This document shows positions 7,157-15,589 of a DNA stretch of 30,781 nt, one piece after another. Position 1 is the first letter of the stretch, and each line of letters starts with the position of its first letter. Position numbers and translations under genes: made by a program. Below the pieces are notes generated by a model that worked only from the letters and a program-made list of their open reading frames with translations, ran no database searches and was not told the DNA's origin. Origin of the DNA: ZC4RG30 sp039917615 (lineage in GTDB: Bacteria; Pseudomonadota; Gammaproteobacteria; Steroidobacterales; Steroidobacteraceae); NCBI GenBank assembly GCA_039917615.1, contig JBDSJD010000057.1, positions 1 to 30,781 on the forward strand, read 5' to 3'.

Positions 7157-9157
7157 TCAAAACAGTTCGAGCACGGTTTGCTGCAGCTTTTCTGCAGTCA
7201 GGCCGAAATGCCGGTAGAGATCAGCAGCCTTGCCGGAGGCACCGAAATTGTCGATGCCAAGCACGCGCCCCGCACTGCCGACGTACTTCCACCACAAAGC
7301 GGTGGCACCGGCCTCGATGGCCACGCGGCGTGTCACGAAGGCCGGCAGCACCATTTCACGATACGCGGCATCCTGCTGATCAAAAATATCGGTACTCGGC
7401 ATCGACACCAGTCGGACCTTCCGGCCTGCGGCATTCAGCGAATTGACGACGGTGGCCGCGATGCCAACCTCCGAGCCGGTGGCGATCACGATGGCTTCCG
7501 GTGTTCCTGCGGTATCAATGAGCGTATAGCCACCGCGCGCGGCTGCGATGCCCTGTGCCTGCGAGCGCGGTTGCTGGGGCAATGCCTGACGCGAGAGGAT
7601 CAGCGCGGTGGGACCGCTGCTGCGTCCCACTGCCATGGCCCAGGCGACGGAGGTCTCGAGCGCATCGCAGGGCCGCCACACCGACAGGTTCGGCATCACA
7701 CGCAGACTGGCCAGATGTTCGATGGGCTGGTGCGTCGGGCCGTCCTCGCCGAGGCCGATGGAATCGTGGGTGTAGACCAGGATCACGCCCAGGCGCATCA
7801 GCGCGGCCATGCGCACCGCATTGCGCGCATAGTCGCTGAACACCAGGAAAGTACCCGCATAGGGACGAAAGCCGCCATGCAGTGCCATGCCGTTCATGAT
7901 CGCGGTCATGCCGAATTCGCGCACACCGTAGTTGATGTAGTTGCCCGACACATCGTTGGGCGTGACGGCTTTCGAATCCTTGCGGAAGGTGTTGTTCGAA
8001 CCGGAAAGATCAGCCGAACCGCCCACGAGCTCGCCGAGCGAGGGACCGATGGCGTTCAGCACCAGCTGCGAAGACTGACGCGTGGCCTGCGGTGCGTTGA
8101 CCGTAAGCGCAGCTTGCAGCCCGCGATGTGCGATGGCTTCCCAGTCGGCAGGCAGCTTGCCACTGAGGCGGCGCGACAGTTCGCGTGCAAGATCGGGCTG
8201 CGCCTTTTCATAGGCCGCGAATCGTGCGTTCCATTCCTGCTGCGCGACGGCGCCGCGCGGACGCTGGTCCCAGGCGCTGCGGATCGGTGCGGGAATCTCG
8301 AAGGGAGCTGCCGTCCAGCCGAGCTTGGTGCGAGTGCCGGCCACTTCCTCTGCGCCCAAGGCCTCACCGTGGGTGGATTTGCTGCCGGCCTTGGTGGGCG
8401 CGCCCCAGCCGATCATGGTCTTGCAGCAGATCAACGTCGGACGCTCGCTTTGCTGCAATGCTGTGTCGATCGCGGCACGGACTGCTTCAGGATCGTGACC
8501 GTCCACGGCGCGGATCACCTGCCAGCCATAGGACTCAAAGCGCGCCGGTGTGTCATCCGCACACCAACCCTTCACGTCACCATCAATCGAGATGCCGTTG
8601 TCGTCGAAGAACGCCACGAGCTTGCCAAGCTTCAGCGTGCCGGCCAGTGAACACACTTCGTGCGAGATGCCTTCCATGAGGCAGCCGTCGCCCAGGAACA
8701 CCCAGGTGCGATGGTCCACCACCTCGTGACTCATGCGGTTGAACTCCGCCGCCAGCAGCTTTTCGGCCAACGCCATGCCCACTGCATTGGCAATGCCCTG
8801 TCCCAGCGGGCCAGTGGTGGTTTCTATTCCAAGGTGCGGCTCGTGTTCGGGATGCCCGGCCGTGCGGGACCCCAGCTGCCGGAATGCGCGCAGATCATCA
8901 ATGGTGAGCGGATAGCCGGTGAGATGCAGCAGCGAATACAGCAGCATCGACGCGTGGCCATTGGAAAGCACGAAGCGGTCGCGGTTTACCCACTGCGGAT
9001 CGGCCGGGTTGTGGCGGAGGTAGTCCCGCCACAGCACTTCTGCAATATCCGCCATGCCCATCGGGGCGCCGGGATGCCCGCAAGTGGCCAGTTGCACAGC
9101 ATCCATGGAAAGGGCGCGGATGGCATTGGCGAGTTCGCGACGGGTCGGTGTAGTCAA
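7157..9157 (-). CDS. tkt: Transketolase
   Basis: This 666-residue thiamine-diphosphate enzyme moves two-carbon units between sugar phosphates in the pentose phosphate or Calvin pathways. The N-terminus RRELANAIRALSMDAVQ is typical. His29 lies in CGHPGAP and His68 in LSNGHAS. The ThDP/Mg motif starts at GDGCLMEGISHEV (156-168) and ends near DDNGISIDG. GVREFGMTAIMNG carries the glutamate that activates ThDP, and GLGEDGPTHQPIEHL belongs to the active-site loop. Length equals E. coli TktA. The only in-frame start fitting the family is a TTG at 9155-9157, with no good ribosome-binding site upstream, so translation initiation may be weak or regulated. It is the first gene of the tkt-gap-pgk-pyk operon; no fba lies nearby. 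Confidence 0.95.
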   Translation of the reverse strand: MTTPTRRELANAIRALSMDAVQLATCGHPGAPMGMADIAEVLWRDYLRHNPADPQWVNRDRFVLSNGHASMLLYSLLHLTGYPLTIDDLRAFRQLGSRTAGHPEHEPHLGIETTTGPLGQGIANAVGMALAEKLLAAEFNRMSHEVVDHRTWVFLGDGCLMEGISHEVCSLAGTLKLGKLVAFFDDNGISIDGDVKGWCADDTPARFESYGWQVIRAVDGHDPEAVRAAIDTALQQSERPTLICCKTMIGWGAPTKAGSKSTHGEALGAEEVAGTRTKLGWTAAPFEIPAPIRSAWDQRPRGAVAQQEWNARFAAYEKAQPDLARELSRRLSGKLPADWEAIAHRGLQAALTVNAPQATRQSSQLVLNAIGPSLGELVGGSADLSGSNNTFRKDSKAVTPNDVSGNYINYGVREFGMTAIMNGMALHGGFRPYAGTFLVFSDYARNAVRMAALMRLGVILVYTHDSIGLGEDGPTHQPIEHLASLRVMPNLSVWRPCDALETSVAWAMAVGRSSGPTALILSRQALPQQPRSQAQGIAAARGGYTLIDTAGTPEAIVIATGSEVGIAATVVNSLNAAGRKVRLVSMPSTDIFDQQDAAYREMVLPAFVTRRVAIEAGATALWWKYVGSAGRVLGIDNFGASGKAADLYRHFGLTAEKLQQTVLELF

Positions 9158-9337
9158 TTTGGGAAAAATCCGTTGGGTCGGGCAAGTTCGTAAGGTCGCG
9201 CATTTTCTTACGCAGCGGCGCGCATCGCAAATCGGCTATTGCCCGGCCCTTCGGGCATGCTGTCGCACGACAGAATGCGCGCTGGCGCGAACCGATGTCT
9301 CGATTGGACGAAGCCACGTGCAGCGGCAGCCCGCAGC

Positions 9338-10204
9338 ATGACGACGTTCACCCCGCGGTCAGCTGCGGAACCTTACAGTAATGTGGCCATCGAAACCTTT
9401 GAAGCAGCCAAGCGACTGAATAACTTGACTAAATCGACCCTCAATCTGATACAGCTCACAGATCAGCACCTGTTCGGCGATCCGGGCCGTGCACTGCGCG
9501 GCGTAGTGACGTTGCCGGCACTTCGCGCGACTTTGTCTGCCGCGAGCAGTGACATCGCCGCCTGCGACGCGATACTGGCTACCGGCGATCTGGTGCAGGA
9601 CGATCCGGGCGGATACGAGCATTTCCGCCGTGAATTCACCGCGCTGGGCAAGCCGGTGCTGTGCGTGCCAGGAAACCATGACGATTTGTCCGCCATGCAC
9701 GCCGCGCTGTCGCGGCCCCCGTTTCAGCTGGGCGGCGTGTATGACGCGGGCAACTGGCGCACGATTCTGCTCGACAGCACGATTCCGGGCGAGACCGGTG
9801 GCGCGTTGAGCGCTGCGAGCCTCGCCTTCCTGGAAGAAGCGCTCGCCAGCGCGCCAGAGCGGTATGCACTGGTGTGCCTGCATCACCATCCGATTCCGCT
9901 GCGCAGTCGCTGGCTGGACGCTGTGGGATTGGCCAATGGCGCGGAATTTGTCGCATTGCTCAGACGCTTCGATTCGGTGCGTGGCGTGGTCTTCGGCCAT
10001 GTGCATCAGGCGCTGGATACTCATTGGGAAGGTGTGCGAATGATCGCAACACCCTCCACTTGTTCGCAGTTCAAACCGCTGTCGGATGACTTCGCGGTCG
10101 ACGATCAGCCGCCGGCCTGGCGCACACTGGCGCTGCACGCCGATGGCCGGCTCGATACGCAACTGCGCTGGGTTGAAGAGATGCCCAATCGGCGCCAGGC
10201 GTAG
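9338..10204 (+). CDS. cpdA: 3',5'-cyclic AMP phosphodiesterase CpdA
   Basis: This metallophosphoesterase resembles E. coli CpdA along its whole length and should hydrolyse cAMP to AMP in the cytoplasm. Di-metal motifs are visible: TDQHLF (Asp42, His44; CpdA usually has Thr between them), ATGDLVQDD (Asp84), PGNHDD (Asn113-His114), LHHHPIP and GHVHQ (220-223). The ATPSTCSQFKP segment and the C-terminal WRTLALHADG are CpdA-like. The start is uncertain. ATG 9338 gives 288 residues, but GTG 9383 or TTG 9425 would place the first strand as in E. coli (275 residues), and none has a clear ribosome-binding site. The stop lies 3 bp from the convergent mpl stop. About 180 bp between tkt and this start must hold both promoters; the short hairpin at 9240-9257 there is unremarkable. 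Confidence 0.9.
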   Translation: MTTFTPRSAAEPYSNVAIETFEAAKRLNNLTKSTLNLIQLTDQHLFGDPGRALRGVVTLPALRATLSAASSDIAACDAILATGDLVQDDPGGYEHFRREFTALGKPVLCVPGNHDDLSAMHAALSRPPFQLGGVYDAGNWRTILLDSTIPGETGGALSAASLAFLEEALASAPERYALVCLHHHPIPLRSRWLDAVGLANGAEFVALLRRFDSVRGVVFGHVHQALDTHWEGVRMIATPSTCSQFKPLSDDFAVDDQPPAWRTLALHADGRLDTQLRWVEEMPNRRQA

Positions 10205-10207
10205 CAG

Positions 10208-11581
10208 CTACTTCGCGCGGCCCTGCAGTATCTGCAGCAACCGCTGGTGCAGGCCACCAAAGCCACCATTGCTCATGACGAGCACATGATCACCGGGCCG
10301 CAGATCTGCGCTTAGACGTGCCAGCAGCGATTCGATGGAATCTGCCGTTGCGGCGCAGTTGCCGACCGCGCGCGCCACTGCGTCGGCATCCCAGCCCAGA
10401 TCCGGCGGTGCATAGAGATAGACGGCGTCTGCGCCTGCCAGCGATGGCGCGAGCGTATCCCTGTGAACACCCATGCGCATGGTATTGGAGCGTGCCTCCA
10501 GCACCGCAATCAGTCGCGCCTTGCCAATATGCCGGCGCAGGCCTTCGATGGTGGTGGCAATCGCCGTGGGGTGATGCGCGAAATCGTCATAGATGCTGAT
10601 CCCGGCGGCAGTGCCCGTGAGTTCCATACGTCGCCGCACACCCTTGAATACGGCCAGCGCCGCCACTGACTGTGCTACCGGCACACCGGCATGACGCGCG
10701 GCGGCGATGGCGGCCAGTGCGTTGTCGACATTATGTGCGCCGAGCATCGACCACTCCACGCTGCCTTGCGACTCACCATCCAGCAGCACCTGGAAACGCG
10801 AGTGATCTGACCCGGTCAGTTGCACCGACCAACGCGCTGCGGCGGCGCCGCTGCCAGCAAAACCCTCGCGCGGCGTCCAACAACCACGCGCCAGCACATC
10901 GTCGAGATTGCGGTCGGCCGCGTTGTGCACCACCAGGCCGATGCCAGGCACGATGCGCAGCAAATGATTGAACTGCCGCTTGATCGATTCGAGATCCGGG
11001 TAGATATCGGCGTGGTCGAACTCGAGGTTGTTCAGAATCAGAGTGCGCGGGCTGTAGTGCACGAACTTCGCGCGCTTGTCGAAAAACGCCGTGTCGTATT
11101 CGTCGGCTTCGATGACAAAGAAGGGCGACTTGCCAAGCCGCGCGCTGACATCGAAATTGCCCGGCACGCCACCGATCAGGAAGCCTGGCTCGAGACCTGC
11201 ATGTTCGAGAATATGCGCCAGCATGCTCGCGGTTGTGGTCTTGCCGTGCGTGCCTGCCACTGCCAGCACCCAGCGGTCATGCAGCACCGCGCGCGCCAGC
11301 CATGCCGGACCCGAGACATAGGGGATGCCGCGGTCCAGCAGCGCTTCCACCACCGGCTTGCCACGCGACATGACATTGCCGACCACCACTACATCTGGCA
11401 GAGGATCCAGCTGCTGCGTGTGGTAGCCCTGCACGATATCTATGCCGAGCGCAGCCAGTTGCGTGCTCATCGGCGGATATACGTTTTGGTCGGAGCCGGT
11501 TACCCGATGTCCGGCGGCCCGGGCGATGGCAGCGATGCCGCCCATGAACGTGCCGCAGATACCAAGGATGTGAACATGCAT
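10208..11581 (-). CDS. mpl: UDP-N-acetylmuramate:L-alanyl-gamma-D-glutamyl-meso-diaminopimelate ligase
   Basis: This 457-residue murein-tripeptide recycling ligase has exactly the length of E. coli Mpl. It reattaches recovered L-Ala-D-Glu-meso-DAP to UDP-MurNAc with ATP, feeding peptidoglycan synthesis. Visible are the UDP-binding N-terminus HVHILGICGTFMGGIA, the ATP P-loop GTHGKTTT (110-117), EADEYDTAFFDKRAKF, LNNLEFDHADIY, and DDFAHHPTAI, which replaces the DDYGHHP of MurC. The ICGTFMGG opening and the FEFDHADIY-like segment separate Mpl from MurC. ATG 11581 shares its A with the stop of the upstream membrane protein (TGATG), so the two are translationally coupled. Frame extension upstream to 11788 runs through that gene and is not used. 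Confidence 0.95.
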   Translation of the reverse strand: MHVHILGICGTFMGGIAAIARAAGHRVTGSDQNVYPPMSTQLAALGIDIVQGYHTQQLDPLPDVVVVGNVMSRGKPVVEALLDRGIPYVSGPAWLARAVLHDRWVLAVAGTHGKTTTASMLAHILEHAGLEPGFLIGGVPGNFDVSARLGKSPFFVIEADEYDTAFFDKRAKFVHYSPRTLILNNLEFDHADIYPDLESIKRQFNHLLRIVPGIGLVVHNAADRNLDDVLARGCWTPREGFAGSGAAAARWSVQLTGSDHSRFQVLLDGESQGSVEWSMLGAHNVDNALAAIAAARHAGVPVAQSVAALAVFKGVRRRMELTGTAAGISIYDDFAHHPTAIATTIEGLRRHIGKARLIAVLEARSNTMRMGVHRDTLAPSLAGADAVYLYAPPDLGWDADAVARAVGNCAATADSIESLLARLSADLRPGDHVLVMSNGGFGGLHQRLLQILQGRAK

Positions 11582-12144
11582 CACGGTGGCTTCAGGAAGT
11601 CTGGAAATACCGCAATGGCAACCAGATAGGTCAGCACAACCTGTCCGAATACCAGGAACACGCAGGAAAACATGGCCCACTCCGTGGCAGCCCGCAGCAC
11701 ACGCGCCAACACCACCAGCGCCCAGACGCCCAGCACCGCAGCGGGTAGGCTCCAGGGCGACTCCGTGCCGTAGAAACCTACAGCCCACGCGGCAGGCGCA
11801 ACCAGTGGCTGCAGCACCAGCTGGCAGCCGAATATGGCGGTCATCATCTGCAGGTAGCGTTCAGGTTTTTCCGCCATCCGCAGAATCCCCCAACCCCACA
11901 GCAGCATCACAAGCAGATCGATCAGCAGCATCGCAAGCGAATGATCCGGGGTCGCGGCCTTTGCGGGCAATGGCGGCAGCACGGCCCCAATCAACAGCGC
12001 CACGACCACTTGCCCGGCAATCGTCAACAACAACAGCGCCCAGGAGGCTGGCAGATCCTCAGGTCCACGACGAAGAAGGACGATGTCCCGGAAGGTCAGG
12101 ACTGTCGCCGCGAAAGATTTTGTCGGGGAATCGCTCAAGATCAT
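11581..12144 (-). CDS. Polytopic membrane protein of unknown function (Yip1-like?)
   Basis: This 187-residue protein has about five hydrophobic segments: WALLLLTIAGQVVVALLIG, SLAMLLIDLLVMLLWGWGI, an AIFGCQLVLQPLVAPAAW stretch, VLGVWALVVLARV and FLVFGQVVLTYLVAIAVF. A short cytoplasmic N-terminus (RDIVLLRRGPEDLPAS) precedes the first. The arrangement of a brief amphipathic N-terminus and five helices is reminiscent of Yip1-domain proteins, but I see no decisive motif. Its stop overlaps the mpl start (TGATG), which suggests co-expression with cell-wall recycling; a direct role is not shown. The start at 12144 is chosen because the hydrophobic architecture begins soon after and residues upstream are basic and low in similarity to a membrane protein. 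It is divergent from rnd with 26 bp between starts. Confidence 0.75.
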   Translation of the reverse strand: MILSDSPTKSFAATVLTFRDIVLLRRGPEDLPASWALLLLTIAGQVVVALLIGAVLPPLPAKAATPDHSLAMLLIDLLVMLLWGWGILRMAEKPERYLQMMTAIFGCQLVLQPLVAPAAWAVGFYGTESPWSLPAAVLGVWALVVLARVLRAATEWAMFSCVFLVFGQVVLTYLVAIAVFPDFLKPP

Positions 12145-12170
12145 CCTGATGCGTAAACTCGCGATTCTAC

Positions 12171-13256
12171 ATGAGCCTGAAACCCCTCTCCGACAGCGAC
12201 TCTCTGGCCGCGCTGGCTGCACGGCTGGCCACGGCGCCTTTCATTGCCCTTGACACCGAGTTCCTGCGCGAGCGCACCTACCGGGCGCAGCTGTGCCTGC
12301 TGCAACTGGCGAGCCCGACCGAAGCGTTATGTGTGGATCCATTGGCCGGCGTTGCGCTCGACGCCCTGCTGCCGGTGTTGTCCGGCAACAGCACGCCCAA
12401 GATCCTGCACGCCGCGCGACAGGATCTGGAAGTGCTGTGGCCGTTGTTTGGCGCCGTGGCGCCAGTGTTCGACACACAGATCGCCGCAGCACTGGCCGGC
12501 ATGCCGGCACAGATCGGCTACAGCGAGCTGGTGCGCCGCATCCTGGGTGTTGATCTGGCCAAGGCGGAAACGCGTACCGACTGGTCCAAACGGCCGCTGA
12601 GCGACGCGCAGCTGCGCTACGCCATCGACGATGTGACGCATCTGGGCGCACTGCGTGACTCACTGACCACGCAACTGCACAAGCTCGGGCGGCTTGCATG
12701 GCTTGATGAAGAGCTGCACGAACTGGCGCGCGTCGACCGATTGTTCGTCGATCCCGAAAAGGCGGTGGAACGGCTGCGCTGGAGCAATGAACTTGATCCG
12801 GACCGGTCGCGCCTGGCGCAGCGACTGGCGGCATGGCGCGAACGCCGCGCTGCCGACAAGGATCGCCCGCGCAGCTGGATTCTGGATGATGCCGCACTGC
12901 GTGCGCTGGTACTGCGTGTGCCGCGCACCGCCGACCAGCTGGCCGGCATTGAGGAAATCACTGAAGGCTTTCGCGAGCGCAGTGGTGCAATGATTCTGGA
13001 GGTCATCGCGGGTACACAACTGCCCGCGCAATTGCCGCCGCTCGAACAGCGCGTGCGCCCGGATGCGGAATTTCAGGCCCGCGTGAAGAATCTGGCAGGC
13101 GTCGTGCAGAGGAAGGCGGCGGAACTCAAGCTGGCCCCGGAGCTGCTATCCACGCGGCGAGAACTGGAAAGCATCGCGCGCGGCGAACCCACGGCAGAGG
13201 TTCTGCATGGCTGGCGCCGCGAAGTGATTGGTTCGGAATTGCTTGCAGCAGTCTGA
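12171..13256 (+). CDS. rnd: Ribonuclease D
   Basis: This 361-residue 3'-5' exoribonuclease trims tRNA and other small RNA precursors. The DEDDy catalytic set is complete and at E. coli-like positions: Asp28 and Glu30 in ALDTEFLRE, Asp85 in HAARQDLEVL, and Tyr150 with Asp154 in RYAIDDVTHL. The C-terminal half holds HRDC-type helices (around WRERRAADKDRPRSWILDDAALRAL). Length is close to E. coli RNase D (375). The start ATG at 12171 has no visible ribosome-binding site, and only 26 bp separate it from the divergent membrane protein start, so the promoters must overlap and the message may be nearly leaderless. It converges on adk, with 17 bp between the stops. Confidence 0.94.
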   Translation: MSLKPLSDSDSLAALAARLATAPFIALDTEFLRERTYRAQLCLLQLASPTEALCVDPLAGVALDALLPVLSGNSTPKILHAARQDLEVLWPLFGAVAPVFDTQIAAALAGMPAQIGYSELVRRILGVDLAKAETRTDWSKRPLSDAQLRYAIDDVTHLGALRDSLTTQLHKLGRLAWLDEELHELARVDRLFVDPEKAVERLRWSNELDPDRSRLAQRLAAWRERRAADKDRPRSWILDDAALRALVLRVPRTADQLAGIEEITEGFRERSGAMILEVIAGTQLPAQLPPLEQRVRPDAEFQARVKNLAGVVQRKAAELKLAPELLSTRRELESIARGEPTAEVLHGWRREVIGSELLAAV

Positions 13257-13273
13257 AATGGCGGCCCAGGGCG

Positions 13274-14173
13274 CTATTTCTTGCGCGCAGGCCCCTTCTT
13301 CTTGCGCGCAGGCGCCTTCTTTGCCTTCTTCCGGCGCACGACTTTCGCACGCATCGGGGCGCGTCGGGCCTTGGCCTTCGCGCCCGCTTTGCCTTTAACC
13401 TTGCCTTTGGCTTTGACCTTACCTTTGGCTTTGGCTTTAACCTTGGTCTTGGTCTTGGCCTTGGCCTTGGCTTTCACTCTGGCCTTTGCCTTCGCCTTCG
13501 CCTTGCGCGCAGGCTGCCGCATCGAAACCGTCAACACATGCACCAGCAACGCGGTAATCGCATCGACGTCACCCTGTGCGTCGATGCTCTGCAGCAAGCC
13601 CTGTTTCGCGTAGTACTTGAGTAACGGCCGGGTCTGCGACTCATAAACCTTAAGCCGCTCCACCACCGTGGCCTCGTTGTCGTCCGGCCGCTGGAATAGC
13701 GCCGGATTGCCCACGCAGGACGGGCACACCAGTGACGCACCCACTGGCATCGAATAAATATTGAACACCCGACCACAGTTCGGGCAGCTGCGACGACCGG
13801 CTATGCGTCGGGTGAGCTCAGCGTAGGGGACTTCCATCTGCACCACGGCAGTCAGGGGTTTGCCGACCTCCTTCAGCATCGCGTCGAGCGCCTCTGCCTG
13901 CGCGATGTTGCGCGGGAAACCGTCGAGGATGTAGCCGGTGGCGGCGTCGCGGTCAGCCATCCGTTCGCGGATCATGCCCAGCACAATGCTGTCGTCCACC
14001 AGCTTGCCGGCCTGCATGGCGTCTTTCGCCGCCAGACCCAGTGGAGTGCCGCGACTTACAGCCGAACGCAGCAGATCGCCGGTGGAAATCTGCGGAATAC
14101 CGAAGCGCTGCACGAGGCGCTGGGATTGAGTGCCTTTGCCGGAGCCAGGAGCTCCTAGAAGAACAATGCGCAT
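13274..14173 (-). CDS. adk: Adenylate kinase with histone H1-like Lys/Ala C-terminal tail
   Basis: This 299-residue protein interconverts 2 ADP with ATP and AMP. Residues 1-218 are a complete long-form adenylate kinase: P-loop GAPGSGKGT (7-15), STGDLLR, the AMP-site YILDGFPRN (81-89), and a LID domain with a four-Cys zinc site (Cys130, 133, 150, 153; CPNC and CPSC). Residues 219-299 are an extra tail of almost only Lys, Ala, Arg, Val, Gly and Pro in KAKAK/KVKAKGK repeats, ending in an ARKKKGPARKK block, resembling histone H1 and AlgP/PhaF-type tails. Standard Adk ends at about 215. The tail is in frame with no stop between, so a real fusion is likely. It should bind DNA, RNA or other polyanions. 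ATG 14173 fits the P-loop position. Confidence 0.94.
   Translation of the reverse strand: MRIVLLGAPGSGKGTQSQRLVQRFGIPQISTGDLLRSAVSRGTPLGLAAKDAMQAGKLVDDSIVLGMIRERMADRDAATGYILDGFPRNIAQAEALDAMLKEVGKPLTAVVQMEVPYAELTRRIAGRRSCPNCGRVFNIYSMPVGASLVCPSCVGNPALFQRPDDNEATVVERLKVYESQTRPLLKYYAKQGLLQSIDAQGDVDAITALLVHVLTVSMRQPARKAKAKAKARVKAKAKAKTKTKVKAKAKGKVKAKGKVKGKAGAKAKARRAPMRAKVVRRKKAKKAPARKKKGPARKK
13275..13520 (-). repeat. Degenerate Lys/Ala codon repeat tract in the adk tail
   Basis: The coding strand contains many near-identical 6- to 12-base units encoding Lys-Ala or Lys-Val pairs (AAG-GCC, AAA-GCC, AAG-GTT and similar). On the plus strand this reads as runs of CTTGGC/CTTTGGC. Such tracts are prone to slippage and length variation between strains. 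Synonymous codons are mixed rather than identical, so selection on the protein is likely and the expansion is not recent. Confidence 0.7.
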
Positions 14174-14260
14174 GAGACCTGTTGTAATCGTTGAATGACG
14201 GGGCACAGTACCGATACGCTCTCGCCCGGTCAAACAATCCGCCTTCACGCCGGAGCGCTC

Positions 14261-15538
14261 ATGAGCAAAGCCACATCCAGACCCCGCAATGCCTTCTATG
14301 CCCAGTCAGGCGGCGTGACGGCGGTGATCAATGCCTCGGCAGCGGGACTGATCGATGCAGCGCGCAAGCACCGCAGGTATATCGGCAAGGTTTACGCCGG
14401 CCGCGACGGGATTGTCGGTGGACTCACTGAAGACCTGATCGATGTCGGCGCCGAATCTGCAGCCACAATAAAGGGTCTGCGCTACACGCCGGCCGGGGCC
14501 TTTGGCTCGGCCCGCTTCAAACTCAAGGGGCTGGACCAGAACCGCGCCGAGTACGAACGCCTGATCGAAGTGTTCAAGGCGCACGACATCGGCTATTTCT
14601 TCTACAACGGCGGCAATGATTCAATGGACACCGCCCTTAAGGTCTCGCAAATCGGCGCGGCACTGGGATATCCCATCACCTGTGTGGGAATCCCGAAGAC
14701 TGTGGACAACGACCTGCCATTCACCGACTGCTGCCCCGGATTCGGCTCCGTGGCCAAGTACATTGCGGTGTCGACGCGCGAGGCCGCACTCGACGTGGCC
14801 TCGATGGCGCGCACGTCTACGAAAGTCTTTGTGCTCGAAGTGATGGGCCGCCATGCAGGCTGGATCGCCGCGGCGGGCGGCCTCGCCGGCGAAAAGGTCG
14901 GCGACCCGCCGCATGTAATCCTGTTCCCCGAACTTGCCTTCGACGAGGCCGCGTTCCTCGCAAAAGTGAAGCAGAGCGTGGAACAGAACGGCTACTGCGT
15001 GATCGTCGTCTCCGAAGGCACCAAATACCCGGATGGAAAATTCCTGGCCGAAGCCGGCAGCCGCGATGCCTTCGGCCATGCGCAGCTCGGCGGTGTGGGG
15101 CCAGTAGTCGCACAACTGGTCAAGGACCGTCTCGGCTACAAATATCACTGGGCAGTGGCCGACTACCTGCAGCGCGCCGCGCGGCACATTGCCTCCAAGA
15201 CCGATGTCGACCAGGCCTATGCGGTGGGCAAGGCCGCCGTGGAGTTCGCCGTGCAAGGCATGAACGGCGTGATGCCCGCGATCATCCGCAAGTCGTCGAA
15301 ACCCTATCGCTGGAAGATCGAAGCGGTGCCGCTGTCGAAGGTGGCCAATGTCGAGAAGAAAGTGCCGCGGGATTTCATCACCGCCGATGGCTTCGGCATC
15401 ACCGCGGCCTGCCGCCGCTATCTCGCGCCGCTGATTGCCGGCGAGGATTACCCGCCCTTCCGCAATGGCCTGCCCGACTACGTGAAGATCAAGGGTAAGC
15501 CGGTACGCCGCAAACTCAAGACCACATTCAAGGTGTAA
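14261..15538 (+). CDS. pfp: Pyrophosphate-dependent 6-phosphofructokinase
   Basis: This 425-residue phosphofructokinase should reversibly phosphorylate fructose-6-phosphate using PPi. The ATP-enzyme GGDGS motif is replaced by GGNDSMDT with Asp120. The PGTIDND motif is replaced by PKTVDND with Lys146. Asp and Lys at these two positions are the known marks of PPi use. The substrate loop VMGRHAGWIA and the phosphate-binding SGG near residue 17 are intact. ATG 14261 has GGAG six bases upstream. It is divergent from adk by 87 bp. The H+-pumping pyrophosphatase gene lies about 3.6 kb downstream on the same strand but is separated by other genes. A strong stem-loop follows the stop. PPi use is inferred from the two residues, not tested. 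Confidence 0.93.
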   Translation: MSKATSRPRNAFYAQSGGVTAVINASAAGLIDAARKHRRYIGKVYAGRDGIVGGLTEDLIDVGAESAATIKGLRYTPAGAFGSARFKLKGLDQNRAEYERLIEVFKAHDIGYFFYNGGNDSMDTALKVSQIGAALGYPITCVGIPKTVDNDLPFTDCCPGFGSVAKYIAVSTREAALDVASMARTSTKVFVLEVMGRHAGWIAAAGGLAGEKVGDPPHVILFPELAFDEAAFLAKVKQSVEQNGYCVIVVSEGTKYPDGKFLAEAGSRDAFGHAQLGGVGPVVAQLVKDRLGYKYHWAVADYLQRAARHIASKTDVDQAYAVGKAAVEFAVQGMNGVMPAIIRKSSKPYRWKIEAVPLSKVANVEKKVPRDFITADGFGITAACRRYLAPLIAGEDYPPFRNGLPDYVKIKGKPVRRKLKTTFKV

Positions 15539-15541
15539 GAA

Positions 15542-15577
15542 CGGGAATCCGGCGCGGGGGTGTGCGCCGGATTCCCG
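15542..15577. terminator. 14-bp perfect stem-loop after pfp
   Basis: CGGGAATCCGGCGC (15542-15555) pairs perfectly with 15564-15577 around an 8-base loop. It lies between the stops of two convergent genes. The plus strand continues CCTTTGTG and the minus strand TTCTTAC, so T-richness is modest on both sides. It is probably a bidirectional terminator. Confidence 0.6.
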
Positions 15578-15589
15578 CCTTTGTGAGGA

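Noticed and set aside
7106..8650. 514-codon open frame on the plus strand opposite tkt
   Set aside because: Antisense shadow of the transketolase gene, rich in His/Arg/Gly with no domain or start signals.
9240..9257. Hairpin TGCCCG...CGGGCA between tkt and cpdA
   Set aside because: Short stem with no U-run in a divergent region where no terminator is expected; common in GC-rich DNA.
13275..13520. CRISPR-like or tandem repeat array
   Set aside because: The repeats are short Lys/Ala codon units inside an open reading frame with no spacers, so they are protein low complexity.
14261..15538. ATP-dependent PFK (PfkA)
   Set aside because: The two diagnostic Gly positions are Asp120 and Lys146, as in PPi-using enzymes.
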